27,809 nucleotides of DNA from CAYVUV01 sp964455095 (lineage in GTDB: Bacteria; Desulfobacterota; Binatia; HRBIN30; CADEER01): assembly GCA_964455095.1 (NCBI GenBank), contig CAYVUV010000302.1:1-27809 (forward strand). The letters are read 5' to 3'. Shown here piece after piece: positions 16,770-24,688 of this stretch. How positions within the stretch are numbered: position 1 is the stretch's first letter; every line of letters begins with the position of its first letter. Under the pieces are notes generated by a model, which worked only from the letters and a program-made list of their open reading frames with translations, did not search any database and was not told the DNA's origin. The translations under genes were made by a program, and so were the position numbers.

Positions 16770-19154
16770 TTACTCGGAACGGTTTCTCGAGGTGGAGGCG
16801 CGCCCCATACCCATCGAGCGCAGGCGAAGCGCATTGGTCACGACGGACGCCGAGCTCAGGCTCATGGCCAAAGCAGCGAACATCGGGGAGAGCAGCCAGC
16901 CGGTGAACGGATAGAGTAGGCCCGCGGCCAGCGGAACACCCAGCGCGTTGTAGATGAACGCGAAGCCGAGGTTCTGCTTCATGTTCGCCACGGTGGCCTC
17001 CGAGATCGTCCGCGCATGAGCGATGCCGCGCAGGTCGCCTTTGACGAGCGTGACCTGGGCGCTGCTCATAGCGACGTCGGTCCCGGTGCCCATCGCGATG
17101 CCGACGTCTGCCTTGGCCAGAGCCGGCGCGTCGTTGATGCCATCGCCGGCCATGGCGACGACTCGGCCCTCCTTCTGCAGGCGCTCCACGAGCGCGAGCT
17201 TGTCGGCCGGTTTTACCTCGCCGTGCACTTCGTCGATCGCCAGCCGACCGGCGACCGCACGCGCCGTGGTGAGGCCATCGCCCGTCGCCATGATGATGCG
17301 GAGCCCCGCGCCCGTCAGGACCGCGAGCGCCTCCGGTGTGCTGTCCTTGATAGGATCCGAGACGGCGAGGAGACCGAGCAAGCGATCGTTCTGTGCGAGG
17401 TACATCACGCTTGCGCCCTGCGCGCGCAAGGCTTCTGCCTGGCGCGTGAGGCTGTCGACCGTGACGCCGAGCTGAGTCATGAGGGCGGTGTTACCGAGCG
17501 CGAGGCTACGGCCCGCCACCGTGCCGCGGACGCCGATGCCCGAGCCCGACTCAAACGACTCGGGTTTATCGAGGATGAGGAGGCGGTCCCGCGCCGCTCG
17601 CACAATGGCGTCCGCCAGCGGATGCTCGCTGCCCTGGTCCAGGCTTGCGGCGAGACGCAGTACCTCCTCTGACTGCTCGCCTTCGACGGCAATGGCGCGA
17701 TCGAAAGCGGGCTTGCCCACGGTGAGCGTCCCCGTCTTGTCGACAATGAGTGTGTCGACGGCGCGCAGGCGCTCGATGGCAGCCGCGTCGCGGAAGAGAA
17801 TCCCCTGCGTCGCGGCGTTGCCCGTCGCCACCATGATCGACATGGGCGTCGCCAGCCCGAGCGCGCAGGGGCATGCGATGATGAGGACCGCCACGGCGTT
17901 CACGAGGCCGTAGACCCAACCCTTGTCAGGCACCAGGAGTCCCCAGGCGAAGAAGGTCGCGAGCGCGATGGCCACGACGACGAGCACGAAGCCGCCGGCC
18001 ACGCGGTCTGCCATGCTTTGCATCGGCGCGCGCGAGCGCTGCGCTTGAGCCACGAGCTGGACGATCTGCGCGAGCATCGTCTGCGCACCGACGCGCTCCG
18101 ATCGCATGACCAGCGCTCCGCTGGTGTTGAGCGTCGCGCCGATGAGCTTGTCGCCCGGCCCCTTGCTCACCGGGAGTGGTTCTCCGGTGAGCATCGACTC
18201 ATCCACCGAGCTCTTGCCCTCGAGCACCACGCCGTCCACCGGCACCTTCTCGCCGGGGCGGACGCGCAGCGCGTCGCCAACGTGAACGTGCGAGAGGGGG
18301 ACGTCCTCTTCCGCCCCGTCGGGCTTGATGCGCCGTGCGGTCTTCGGCGCGAGGCCGAGCAACGCCTTGATAGCCGCCGAGGTCTGGGAGCGAGCCTTGA
18401 GCTCGAGCAGCTGACCGAGAAGGGTCAGCGAGATGATGACAACCGCGGCCTCGAAATAGACCGCGACGCGGCCCATCGATACGAACGAGCGCGGAAACAG
18501 GCCGGGTGCGACAGTCGCTACGACGCTGTAGAGAAACGCAGCGCCGGTGCCGGTCCCGATGAGCGTCCACATGTTCGGACTCTTGTTGGCAATCGACTGG
18601 GCCCAACGATGGAAAAACGGGAAGCCCGCCCACAGGACAACCGGAATGGAAAGCACCAGCTCGATCCAGGTCTGGGTCGCCATTTCGAACCACCCGAGCC
18701 GGTGCCCGAACATCGCCAACACGGTGACGATCACGGTGAACGGCAGCGTCCACCAGAAGCGCCGTTGGAAGTCGATGAGCTCCGGGTTCTCGTCGTCCTC
18801 CAGGCTTGGCAGCTCGGGCTCGAGGGCCATGCCACACTTCGGGCAAGTGCCCGGCTTGTCTCGCCGGATGTCTGGATGCATGGGGCAGACATAGGTCGCG
18901 CCCGGCGTCGTGGGGGCGGCTGCCTTCTCGGCCGGCGCCGGGTACTTTGCCGGGTCCGCGGCGAACTTCGCTCTGCACTTCTCGCTACAGAAGAACCAGG
19001 TGCGGCGCTCGTGCTCGTAGCGGTGCGGGGACGCGGTGCTGACTGTCATCCCGCAGACCGGGTCCTTCAGCGAGCTCTCAGGGCTGCGATGCTCATCGTG
19101 TGAGAGACCGGCCTGGCCGGCATGTGAGCCTTCGCCGTGGTCGTGCGTGCTCAT
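16770..19154 (-). CDS. copA: Cu(I)-exporting P1B-type ATPase with YHS and HMBD metal-binding domains
   Basis: The 794-residue protein has a His-rich start, a YHS domain (DPVCGM at 31-36, then CSEKC) and a heavy-metal-binding domain (YVCPMHP at 88-94, CPKCGM at 104-109). The P-type core follows: TGEP at 323-326, the transport-site CPC at 428-430, the phosphorylated DKTGT at 472-476, an SEHP motif and GDGINDAP. Late helices carry YN and MSLSS motifs typical of Cu(I) pumps. It should export copper(I) across the inner membrane. The frame extends upstream, but ATG at 19154 has AGGAGG 6 bases away. An unknown membrane-protein gene ends 54 bases upstream on the same strand, and no copper regulator is adjacent. 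Confidence 0.93.
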   Translation of the reverse strand: MSTHDHGEGSHAGQAGLSHDEHRSPESSLKDPVCGMTVSTASPHRYEHERRTWFFCSEKCRAKFAADPAKYPAPAEKAAAPTTPGATYVCPMHPDIRRDKPGTCPKCGMALEPELPSLEDDENPELIDFQRRFWWTLPFTVIVTVLAMFGHRLGWFEMATQTWIELVLSIPVVLWAGFPFFHRWAQSIANKSPNMWTLIGTGTGAAFLYSVVATVAPGLFPRSFVSMGRVAVYFEAAVVIISLTLLGQLLELKARSQTSAAIKALLGLAPKTARRIKPDGAEEDVPLSHVHVGDALRVRPGEKVPVDGVVLEGKSSVDESMLTGEPLPVSKGPGDKLIGATLNTSGALVMRSERVGAQTMLAQIVQLVAQAQRSRAPMQSMADRVAGGFVLVVVAIALATFFAWGLLVPDKGWVYGLVNAVAVLIIACPCALGLATPMSIMVATGNAATQGILFRDAAAIERLRAVDTLIVDKTGTLTVGKPAFDRAIAVEGEQSEEVLRLAASLDQGSEHPLADAIVRAARDRLLILDKPESFESGSGIGVRGTVAGRSLALGNTALMTQLGVTVDSLTRQAEALRAQGASVMYLAQNDRLLGLLAVSDPIKDSTPEALAVLTGAGLRIIMATGDGLTTARAVAGRLAIDEVHGEVKPADKLALVERLQKEGRVVAMAGDGINDAPALAKADVGIAMGTGTDVAMSSAQVTLVKGDLRGIAHARTISEATVANMKQNLGFAFIYNALGVPLAAGLLYPFTGWLLSPMFAALAMSLSSASVVTNALRLRSMGMGRASTSRNRSE

Positions 19155-19208
19155 GCGTTCCTCCTGATTCCGTCGGAGTGCGGTGTTCCCCGCGGCCGCG
19201 CGGTTCAC

Positions 19209-20045
19209 TTAGACCACGACCGAGCGCGCCAGCGCGAGCCCCACGGCGGCTGTGATCGCGAGCAAGGCTGGCGCGATCGCCAGCGCGATGCCCGGCCAGC
19301 CGTTTGTGGCGCGGTCGATGCGGGCGCCCGCAAGCGCGGCAAGCGGCGCCCCGGCAAGTAGCAGCACGCTCAGCGCGGGCGCGTCCGAGTAGAAGTGTCC
19401 CTCCACGAGCAGCGCGGCGAGCACGAGCGTGAAGGCGGTCGTGCCTCCCGGCGCGAGCGGGGCACGGCCCTGCCGGCCAAGGACGATCGCGGGCGCGCAG
19501 GTCGCGGCGAGCGCGCCCGCCAGCAACGCGAGGCTCGCTGTGCCGGTGACGCCCAGGACGGCGGCAGCGCCCGCGGCGAGCGCCGTGAGCAGAAGGGCGT
19601 GGCGCCTGCCGGACAGGTGCTCAGCGCAGCAGCCGAGCGCCGTCCACGACGCGACGATGACCATGCCGAGGCCGGCGAGATATGCGACGCCCTCGCCGCG
19701 GGACCAGGTTTCCGCGAGGTACGGCTGCCAGAGCAGCACGAGCAGCAGCAGGCCGGCGAGGGCCAGGCGCAACACGAGGCGCGCCCGCGTCGGCGCGCGC
19801 CACGCCAGCTCGAGCAACCCCGCGCAGCTCGCGCCGAGCGCAACCCAGACGAGCCAGGCGACCGCGTCGCCCGCCGGGAAGCGCGGCATCCCGAGCAAGG
19901 CCGCGTGCGCCGTCGCGACCGCCGCGCCGAGCGCGAGCGGGACCGCAGCCGCTCGTCCGCGCGGGAGGACGAACGCCACCGTGCCGAGGACGAGTGGCAC
20001 GGCGACGGTCCAGAGCAACACCCGAACGAAAGGTGGCACGCACAA
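19209..20045 (-). CDS. Unknown polytopic membrane protein
   Basis: I do not recognise this 278-residue protein. It is extremely rich in Ala, Leu, Gly and Val, with about eight predicted membrane segments separated by short Arg-containing loops. It has no clear motif apart from a CC pair near residue 140 (SWTALGCCAEHL) and a GHFYSDAP loop in the C-terminal third. The start is uncertain: TTG at 20045 or GTG at 20039, neither with a good ribosome binding site. It lies between yceI and the copper ATPase on the same strand, with gaps of 78 and 54 bases, so it is probably co-transcribed. A role in metal or redox homeostasis is only a guess from position. Opposite-strand frames here are long because of GC bias. 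Confidence 0.6.
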   Translation of the reverse strand: MCVPPFVRVLLWTVAVPLVLGTVAFVLPRGRAAAVPLALGAAVATAHAALLGMPRFPAGDAVAWLVWVALGASCAGLLELAWRAPTRARLVLRLALAGLLLLVLLWQPYLAETWSRGEGVAYLAGLGMVIVASWTALGCCAEHLSGRRHALLLTALAAGAAAVLGVTGTASLALLAGALAATCAPAIVLGRQGRAPLAPGGTTAFTLVLAALLVEGHFYSDAPALSVLLLAGAPLAALAGARIDRATNGWPGIALAIAPALLAITAAVGLALARSVVV

Positions 20046-20123
20046 GCCCGATGGCGGAGAGTGACTGAGGCAACGGCGAGCGCCCCGGCGCGCGCTCTCC
20101 GTCCGCGAGCGCCTTCGGCGCGC

Positions 20124-20714
20124 TCAGCGCTTGATCGCCTCCAGGCTGATGATGAGCGTCACCTCGTCGCTGACGCCATCCGGCAGCATGAAGGTCATCC
20201 CGTAGTCGCTCCGCTTGATCGTGAAGATCGCCTCGGCGCCCGTGCGCGTCTCCCCCTCCATGCCCGGGCCGGTGCCGGTGCGATCGACCTTCGTCGTCAC
20301 CTCCTTCGTCACGCCGTGGATCGTCAGATCGCCGGTCAGCTCCCAGTCCTCGCCCGATGCCTTCACGGCCTTGCTCTTGAAGGTCAGGGTCGGAAACTGC
20401 TTGGCGTTGAAGAAGTCCGGGCTCTTCAAGTGCTGATCGCGCTTCGCCACGTGCGTGTCCACGCTTTCGACCTGCACGGTGACCTCGATCGAGGACTTCT
20501 CGGGCTGCTGCTCGTCGACGACGATTGTCCCCGAGACGTCGTTGAAGCGGCCGTACACGTTTGCGACGCGCAGGTGCACGACCTTGAACAGCACCGAGGA
20601 GTGGACCGGGTCGATCTCCCACCTTTCGGCCGCGATCCCCGGCGACGCGAGCAGGAGCGCGGCCAGGCCGGCCGGCACGACGAGCGACGCGAGCTTCATC
20701 GAGGCGATTTTCAT
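20124..20714 (-). CDS. yceI: YceI-family periplasmic protein
   Basis: The 196-residue protein has a signal peptide (about residues 1-29, cleaved near PGIAA), then the YceI beta-barrel lipocalin-like domain. Visible motifs are WEIDPVHSSVLFKVVHL, VYGRFNDVSGTI, SPDFFNAKQFPTLTFKS and LTGDLTIHGVTKEV. The family binds polyisoprenoid or amphiphilic ligands in the periplasm and is often induced by alkaline or oxidative stress. ATG at 20714 has GGGAGG upstream, and the frame's upstream extension lacks a signal peptide. It lies 62 bases downstream of the superoxide dismutase gene, the likely operon partner. Confidence 0.93.
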   Translation of the reverse strand: MKIASMKLASLVVPAGLAALLLASPGIAAERWEIDPVHSSVLFKVVHLRVANVYGRFNDVSGTIVVDEQQPEKSSIEVTVQVESVDTHVAKRDQHLKSPDFFNAKQFPTLTFKSKAVKASGEDWELTGDLTIHGVTKEVTTKVDRTGTGPGMEGETRTGAEAIFTIKRSDYGMTFMLPDGVSDEVTLIISLEAIKR

Positions 20715-20776
20715 GACTTGTCCTCCCGTTCGGAACGATGGATGGATTTCGAGCGCTGGCTCGAGCGCAGCACCCA

Positions 20777-21409
20777 TTACGCCGCGGCGGGCGCCGGGGC
20801 CGACGCGAGAAGGCGCCGCTCGACGACATCCCAGGCGATGTTGCCGAAGAACGCCTCAATGTATCGAGGACGCTCGGCCGGTGGATAGTCGAGAAGGAAG
20901 GCGTGTTCCCACACGTCCATGACGAGGACGGGCACGAATCCAGCGATATTGCCCACCTCGTGGAGGGTGATCCAGTGGTTGGACAATCGCCGGGTAGCGG
21001 GATCCTGGTAACAGATTGCCCAGCCAACACTTCGCATCTTGCCAATGCTGACGAAGTCGGTCTTCCAGATTGCGTAGCTTCCGAAGCTCCGCTCGGCGGC
21101 CTTGGAGAACGGCGACTGGCTGGACGGATCCCCAGATCCCCCGCGGGCCATGTTCGCGAAGTAATGCTCGTGCAACACCATGCCGTTGTACTCGAACCCG
21201 AGCCGCCTGGTCAGCTCGGAGTACGCTGGCATCTCCTCCTGATCCACCCGGCCGTCCTTCAGGAACTCCGCAATCCGGTCGGAGAGTCGATTCGTCTCCT
21301 TGACGTATCCTTCATAGAGTTTGAAGTGCATCTCAAGGGTCTTGTCCGAGATGCCCTTGAGACCGCTCGGGTTGAACTGCTTCGGCGTGTAGCTCACGTT
21401 GAGACTCAT
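20777..21409 (-). CDS. Fe/Mn-family superoxide dismutase
   Basis: The 210-residue protein belongs to the iron/manganese superoxide dismutase family. The four metal ligands can be placed at H28 (MHFKLYEGY), H80 (LHEHYF), D165 and H169 (DVWEHAFLLDY). Compared with SodA/SodB it departs from the usual central GSGW stretch (here SVGWAICYQD) and has a charged insertion around residues 45-65, so it belongs to a divergent subgroup. Metal choice cannot be told. No signal peptide is seen, so it is cytoplasmic. The ATG at 21409 follows GAGGGGAG. It heads, or follows the dioxygenase in, the yceI-copper ATPase run. Confidence 0.88.
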   Translation of the reverse strand: MSLNVSYTPKQFNPSGLKGISDKTLEMHFKLYEGYVKETNRLSDRIAEFLKDGRVDQEEMPAYSELTRRLGFEYNGMVLHEHYFANMARGGSGDPSSQSPFSKAAERSFGSYAIWKTDFVSIGKMRSVGWAICYQDPATRRLSNHWITLHEVGNIAGFVPVLVMDVWEHAFLLDYPPAERPRYIEAFFGNIAWDVVERRLLASAPAPAAA

Positions 21410-21667
21410 GGTGGCAGACTCCCCTCTCGAAAGGTAGACGCGCATTTGCGGAAGCACGATTCCCATTCTGGCGCCGCTGTCTGCGGCATTCTCTTACCCG
21501 ATGCGAGGCAATGCGCGCCAGTCCCCGCCTTGTGCCAGGCGAGGCGCGCACGAACCTGGTGCCAAGATGGCGTACATCAATCCGCCGACCACGTGCCGTT
21601 GCTCGCGACATGCAACGAGCACTGCCGGCGCTTGTGGCCGGCAGCGCGTGAGCGTTCGCGAAGGCGT

Positions 21668-22438
21668 TCATCCAATCCGGAGCGTCAGCATGGAGACCGA
21701 GCCACCATCGAACCCTGAGACCGGGAAACTCACGGGCTCGCCATCTCTCTGTAGCGCAATGACGTACAGAAGCGGGAGGTAGTGATCCGGAGTCGGAGCC
21801 GCCAGCATCGCGTCAGGACCGAGTGATTCGTAGTTGATCAGGCGCTCGTGGGTGCCCGCGCGCACCAATTCGCGGGCGCGCGCTTCGAACCGTACCGCCC
21901 AGTCCAATGGCTCGACATCGTGGCGGCCCCACGCATAGGCGTGCAGGTTGTGGACGAGGTTGCCGCTTCCCACGACGAGCACGCCTTCCTCGCGCAGTGG
22001 CGCGAGCCGCCTGCCGGTTTCGTAGTGGAACTGTGCCGGTCGCGTCTCGTCGATGCTGAGCTGCACGATCGGAACATCTGCCTCGGGAAAAACATGGCGG
22101 AGCACTGACCAGGTGCCGTGGTCGAGGCCCCACTGCTGATCTAGTCCAGTCGGAATCGGTGCGAGGAGGCCTTGGACGCGACGCGCGAGTTCCGGGTCGC
22201 CGGCCGCCGGATAGTCGACCTCGAAGAGCGCACGCGGGAAGCCGCCGAAGTCGTGGATCGTTCGTGGCGCGACCATCGCGGTCACCTGGGTGGCCGGGAG
22301 ATACCAATGGGCGGATACGCAAAGCACGGCCCTGGGTTTTGGAATGTCCCGGCCGATCATCGCCCAGCCGTCCGTCCACGCATTGCGCAGCAGTGCGTTC
22401 ATCGGGTTCCCGTGACCGAAGAAAACAACGGGCATCAT
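21668..22438 (-). CDS. ygiD: YgiD-type extradiol ring-cleavage dioxygenase (4,5-DOPA dioxygenase family)
   Basis: The 256-residue protein closely follows E. coli YgiD. Motifs in order: FFGHGNPMNAL (H9), VSAHWY (H44), TIHDFGGFP, LDHGTWSVL (H107), VVGSGNLVHNLH (H163) and HYLPLLYV near the end. The histidines form the metal and catalytic site of the LigB-like superfamily. YgiD opens the ring of L-DOPA in vitro; the natural substrate is uncertain. The frame continues upstream to 22567, but that stretch is a shadow of an aldehyde dehydrogenase remnant. ATG at 22438 has GGAGGG 8 bases upstream and matches the family start. Confidence 0.92.
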   Translation of the reverse strand: MMPVVFFGHGNPMNALLRNAWTDGWAMIGRDIPKPRAVLCVSAHWYLPATQVTAMVAPRTIHDFGGFPRALFEVDYPAAGDPELARRVQGLLAPIPTGLDQQWGLDHGTWSVLRHVFPEADVPIVQLSIDETRPAQFHYETGRRLAPLREEGVLVVGSGNLVHNLHAYAWGRHDVEPLDWAVRFEARARELVRAGTHERLINYESLGPDAMLAAPTPDHYLPLLYVIALQRDGEPVSFPVSGFDGGSVSMLTLRIG

Positions 22439-22523
22439 TCTGCCGTCCCTCCGTATTTGGAAGACTTCACCCGCCGGCCCACGGCCCACTGATTTCATTG
22501 GCGTTGAGCGGGAACCGTCGCCG

Positions 22524-22698
22524 GGTGTGCTGAACGGTGATCCAGTGATCTCTCGTAAACGCCTCACTTCCCATTGAAGCGGCCGATCCCCGAATTCTTC
22601 TCACCGCCGAACGGAGAGAAAGGCAGATCGTTGACCTGAGTCATGCCGGCCTGGATCTGTTGGGCGAAGCGTACACCGCGCTCGACGTCACGGGAAGG
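22524..22698 (-). pseudogene. Aldehyde dehydrogenase, 3' remnant
   Basis: On the minus strand the segment reads SRDVERGVRFAQQIQAGMT, then QVNDLPFSPFGGEKNSGIGR, FNGK and TGA at 22564. In another frame it continues as EAFTRDHWITVQH (about 22564-22524). This is the conserved C-terminal end of an NAD(P)-dependent aldehyde dehydrogenase (FGG.K.SG.GR...). The catalytic Cys and Glu regions are absent, and one frameshift separates the last two pieces. It occupies the space between ygiD and the sigma-factor promoter, so the deletion end point lies next to the promoter element at about 22700. Confidence 0.75.
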
Positions 22699-22704
22699 TT
22701 TCCA

Positions 22705-22732
22705 GGAACCTTTCACGCGCCGCCGACTCTAT
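22705..22732 (+). promoter_or_regulatory. Candidate ECF (sigmaE-like) promoter of the sigma-factor operon
   Basis: GGAACCT (22705-22711), 16 bases, then TCTAT (22728-22732) resembles the RpoE-type consensus GGAACTT-N16-TCTGA. A transcript would start about 20-30 bases before the sigma-factor gene, which suggests autoregulation. The -35 lies inside GGTTTCCAGGAACC, which is nearly palindromic. Confidence 0.45.
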
Positions 22733-22754
22733 TGGTCATTAGTCGGAATTCCGG

Positions 22755-23444
22755 ATGGAAGCGGTCATGATTCAGCAGCGTCAAGCTCAGAGTATGTCAG
22801 ATGAACAGGTGATCGCGTGCGTACTTCAGGGAGACGTCGCACTCTTCGAACTCGTGTTGCATCGCTACAGCCAGCGTCTGTACCGAACAGCGCGCGCGAT
22901 CACGGGCGACACCGCAGAGGCGGAAAATGTGGTCCGGGATGCGTGCGTGTGGGCCTACAGGGGTCTCAAGCAGTTCGCGGGTCCCACGACTTTCGCCACA
23001 TGGCTCACCAAGCTCACTATCAACCGAGCGCTTGAATGGCTGCGCTGGGAGGGAGGATTGGTCGAGCTCGAGGAAACCATGCCGATTGTCCCGTCCAATT
23101 CGCCAAGCTCTGAGCAGCAGGTTGCGACTCGCGAGCTGGGCGAGCTGCTCGAAGAGGCCGTCGATGCGCTGCCGGAAATCTACCGCGCCGTATTCATGCT
23201 GCGGGACGTTGAAGAGTTGAGCATCAGCGAGACCGCTGCGTGCCTGGACATCACCGAACAGACCGCCAAGACGCGGCTTCACCGCGCCCGCGCTCTCCTG
23301 CGCAATCACCTCTCGGCACGGGCGCAGACTGCCATGCCGGCATTGTTCCGATTCGCCAGAGCGCAACGCGACGCCCTCGTAACCGCGGTATTCGCGCGAA
23401 TCACACGGCGCGACCTGCACGGCGAGAAAGGAGCTGAGGTATGA
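22755..23444 (+). CDS. RNA polymerase ECF-type sigma-70 factor (RpoE-like)
   Basis: The 229-residue protein has sigma region 2 (about residues 30-100; RYSQRLYRTARAITGD, AEAENVVRDACVWAYRGL, FATWLTKLTINRALEWL) and region 4 (about 135-190; ALPEIYRAVFMLRDVEELS, EQTAKTRLHRARALLR), with no region 3. After region 4 there is an about 38-residue basic/hydrophobic extension. Starts at 22755, 22767 or 22794 are possible; none has a strong ribosome binding site. The gene overlaps the transaldolase start (ATGA). No anti-sigma factor follows, so how its activity is controlled is not evident. It probably directs an envelope or oxidative stress regulon that includes its own operon. Confidence 0.9.
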   Translation: MEAVMIQQRQAQSMSDEQVIACVLQGDVALFELVLHRYSQRLYRTARAITGDTAEAENVVRDACVWAYRGLKQFAGPTTFATWLTKLTINRALEWLRWEGGLVELEETMPIVPSNSPSSEQQVATRELGELLEEAVDALPEIYRAVFMLRDVEELSISETAACLDITEQTAKTRLHRARALLRNHLSARAQTAMPALFRFARAQRDALVTAVFARITRRDLHGEKGAEV

Positions 23445-24628
23445 GCAGCCGAACACGGAACGTATCCGGCACCGCAGCGGATCCGGCGATCCAAACCGCT
23501 AAGATGGCTTTACCGCTACAGCATCTGGCTGAGCTCGGACAGTCGGTCTGGATCGACTACCTCTCGCGCGAGCTGCTCCAGAGCGGCGGCCTCGCCCGAC
23601 TGGTGCGGGAGAACGGCGTCGTCGGCGTCACGTCGAACCCAACGATCTTCGAGCAGGCGATTTCCCACGGCGATGCCTACGACGAGCAGCTGCGTGGGCT
23701 GTTGCCGAGCGGCCTGAGCATGAAAGAGATCTTCCTCGAGCTCGCCTGCGCCGATGTGGCCGACGCGTGCGATCTGCTCCGACCGGTCTGGGAGCAAACC
23801 GGTGGCCGCGATGGCTATGTCTCGATCGAGGTTGACCCCACCCTCGCCTACGACACCGTGGCGCAGTATGAGGAGGCGACCAGGCTGCATGGGTCGATCG
23901 CCCGGCCCAACCTGCTCGTGAAGATTCCGGCAACCAAGCCCGGCTTGGCGGCGATCGAGGACGCAATTGCCGGCGGGCGCTCGATCAACGTGACGCTCGT
24001 CTTCTCCGTCGAGCGCTATGTCGCGGTCGCACACGCTTACCTCGAAGGGCTCAGCCGCTTCCACGCCGCCGGCGGCAACGTCTCGACGGTGCGATCCGTC
24101 GCGAGCTTTTTCGTCTCGCGCATCGACACCGAGACGGATCGCAGGCTCAACGCATTGGGCGCGCCCGCCGCGCTGAAGGGGAAGTTGGGGATCGCGAACG
24201 CAAAGCTCGCCTACGAGCGCTTCCGCGAGCTGTTTTCGCCGCGCAACGAACGGTGGGCGGCGCTGGTTGCGGCCGGTGCCCACCCGCAGCGCTGCTTGTG
24301 GGCCTCAACGTCGACGAAGAACCCTGCCTACCGGGACGTACTCTACGTCGAGGAGCTGATTGGCCGCGACACGATCAATACGATGCCCGAGCCTACGCTG
24401 CTCGCCTTCCAAGACCACGGGACGGTCGCGCCGACGCTCGAGCGTGGACTTGAGGATGCCCACCGGCTGTTGGATCAGCTCAAGGCCGTCGGCGTCGATT
24501 ACGACGACGTAGTCGAGACGCTGGAGGCAGAAGGAGTCGAGAAATTCGTGCGCTCTGTCTCGCAGCTGCATGCCCAGCTGGATGCGAAGCGGCAGATATT
24601 GCTGGCCGCGCCGGGGAGGCCACGATGA
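23441..24628 (+). CDS. tal: Transaldolase (long bacterial/actinobacterial-type)
   Basis: The 395-residue protein matches the long transaldolase family. Motifs are VGVTSNPTIFEQAI (about 61-74), the Schiff-base lysine K161 in RPNLLVKIPATKPG, SINVTLVFSVERY, VRSVASFFVSRIDTE, LWASTSTKNPAYRD and DTINTMPEPTL. It transfers the dihydroxyacetone unit between sedoheptulose 7-phosphate and glyceraldehyde 3-phosphate in the pentose phosphate pathway, cytosolic. The ATG at 23441 overlaps the sigma-factor stop by 4 bases, implying coupled translation. An internal ATG at 23504 (MALPLQHL) is closer to the usual family N-terminus and could be the real start. The first about 20 residues look unstructured. Confidence 0.92.
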   Translation: MSSRTRNVSGTAADPAIQTAKMALPLQHLAELGQSVWIDYLSRELLQSGGLARLVRENGVVGVTSNPTIFEQAISHGDAYDEQLRGLLPSGLSMKEIFLELACADVADACDLLRPVWEQTGGRDGYVSIEVDPTLAYDTVAQYEEATRLHGSIARPNLLVKIPATKPGLAAIEDAIAGGRSINVTLVFSVERYVAVAHAYLEGLSRFHAAGGNVSTVRSVASFFVSRIDTETDRRLNALGAPAALKGKLGIANAKLAYERFRELFSPRNERWAALVAAGAHPQRCLWASTSTKNPAYRDVLYVEELIGRDTINTMPEPTLLAFQDHGTVAPTLERGLEDAHRLLDQLKAVGVDYDDVVETLEAEGVEKFVRSVSQLHAQLDAKRQILLAAPGRPR

Positions 24629-24688
24629 CACTGCTGTGCTCGACGGCTTCGGGCGCAGAGGCGGTTCGATTTCGTGCGGGAGGTTCTA

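Noticed and set aside
20109..20121. GCGCC-TTC-GGCGC hairpin after yceI as an intrinsic terminator
   Set aside because: The stem is only 5 bases with no T-run on the minus strand, and such hairpins are common by chance at this GC content.
19395..20888. A 497-codon plus-strand frame opposite the membrane protein and yceI
   Set aside because: Its product is Arg/Ala/Glu-rich with no domain; the minus strand carries clear YceI and a coherent helix pattern.
19621..21045. A 474-codon minus-strand frame overlapping yceI and SOD in another frame
   Set aside because: Highly basic, repetitive composition and it overlaps two recognised genes in the correct frames.
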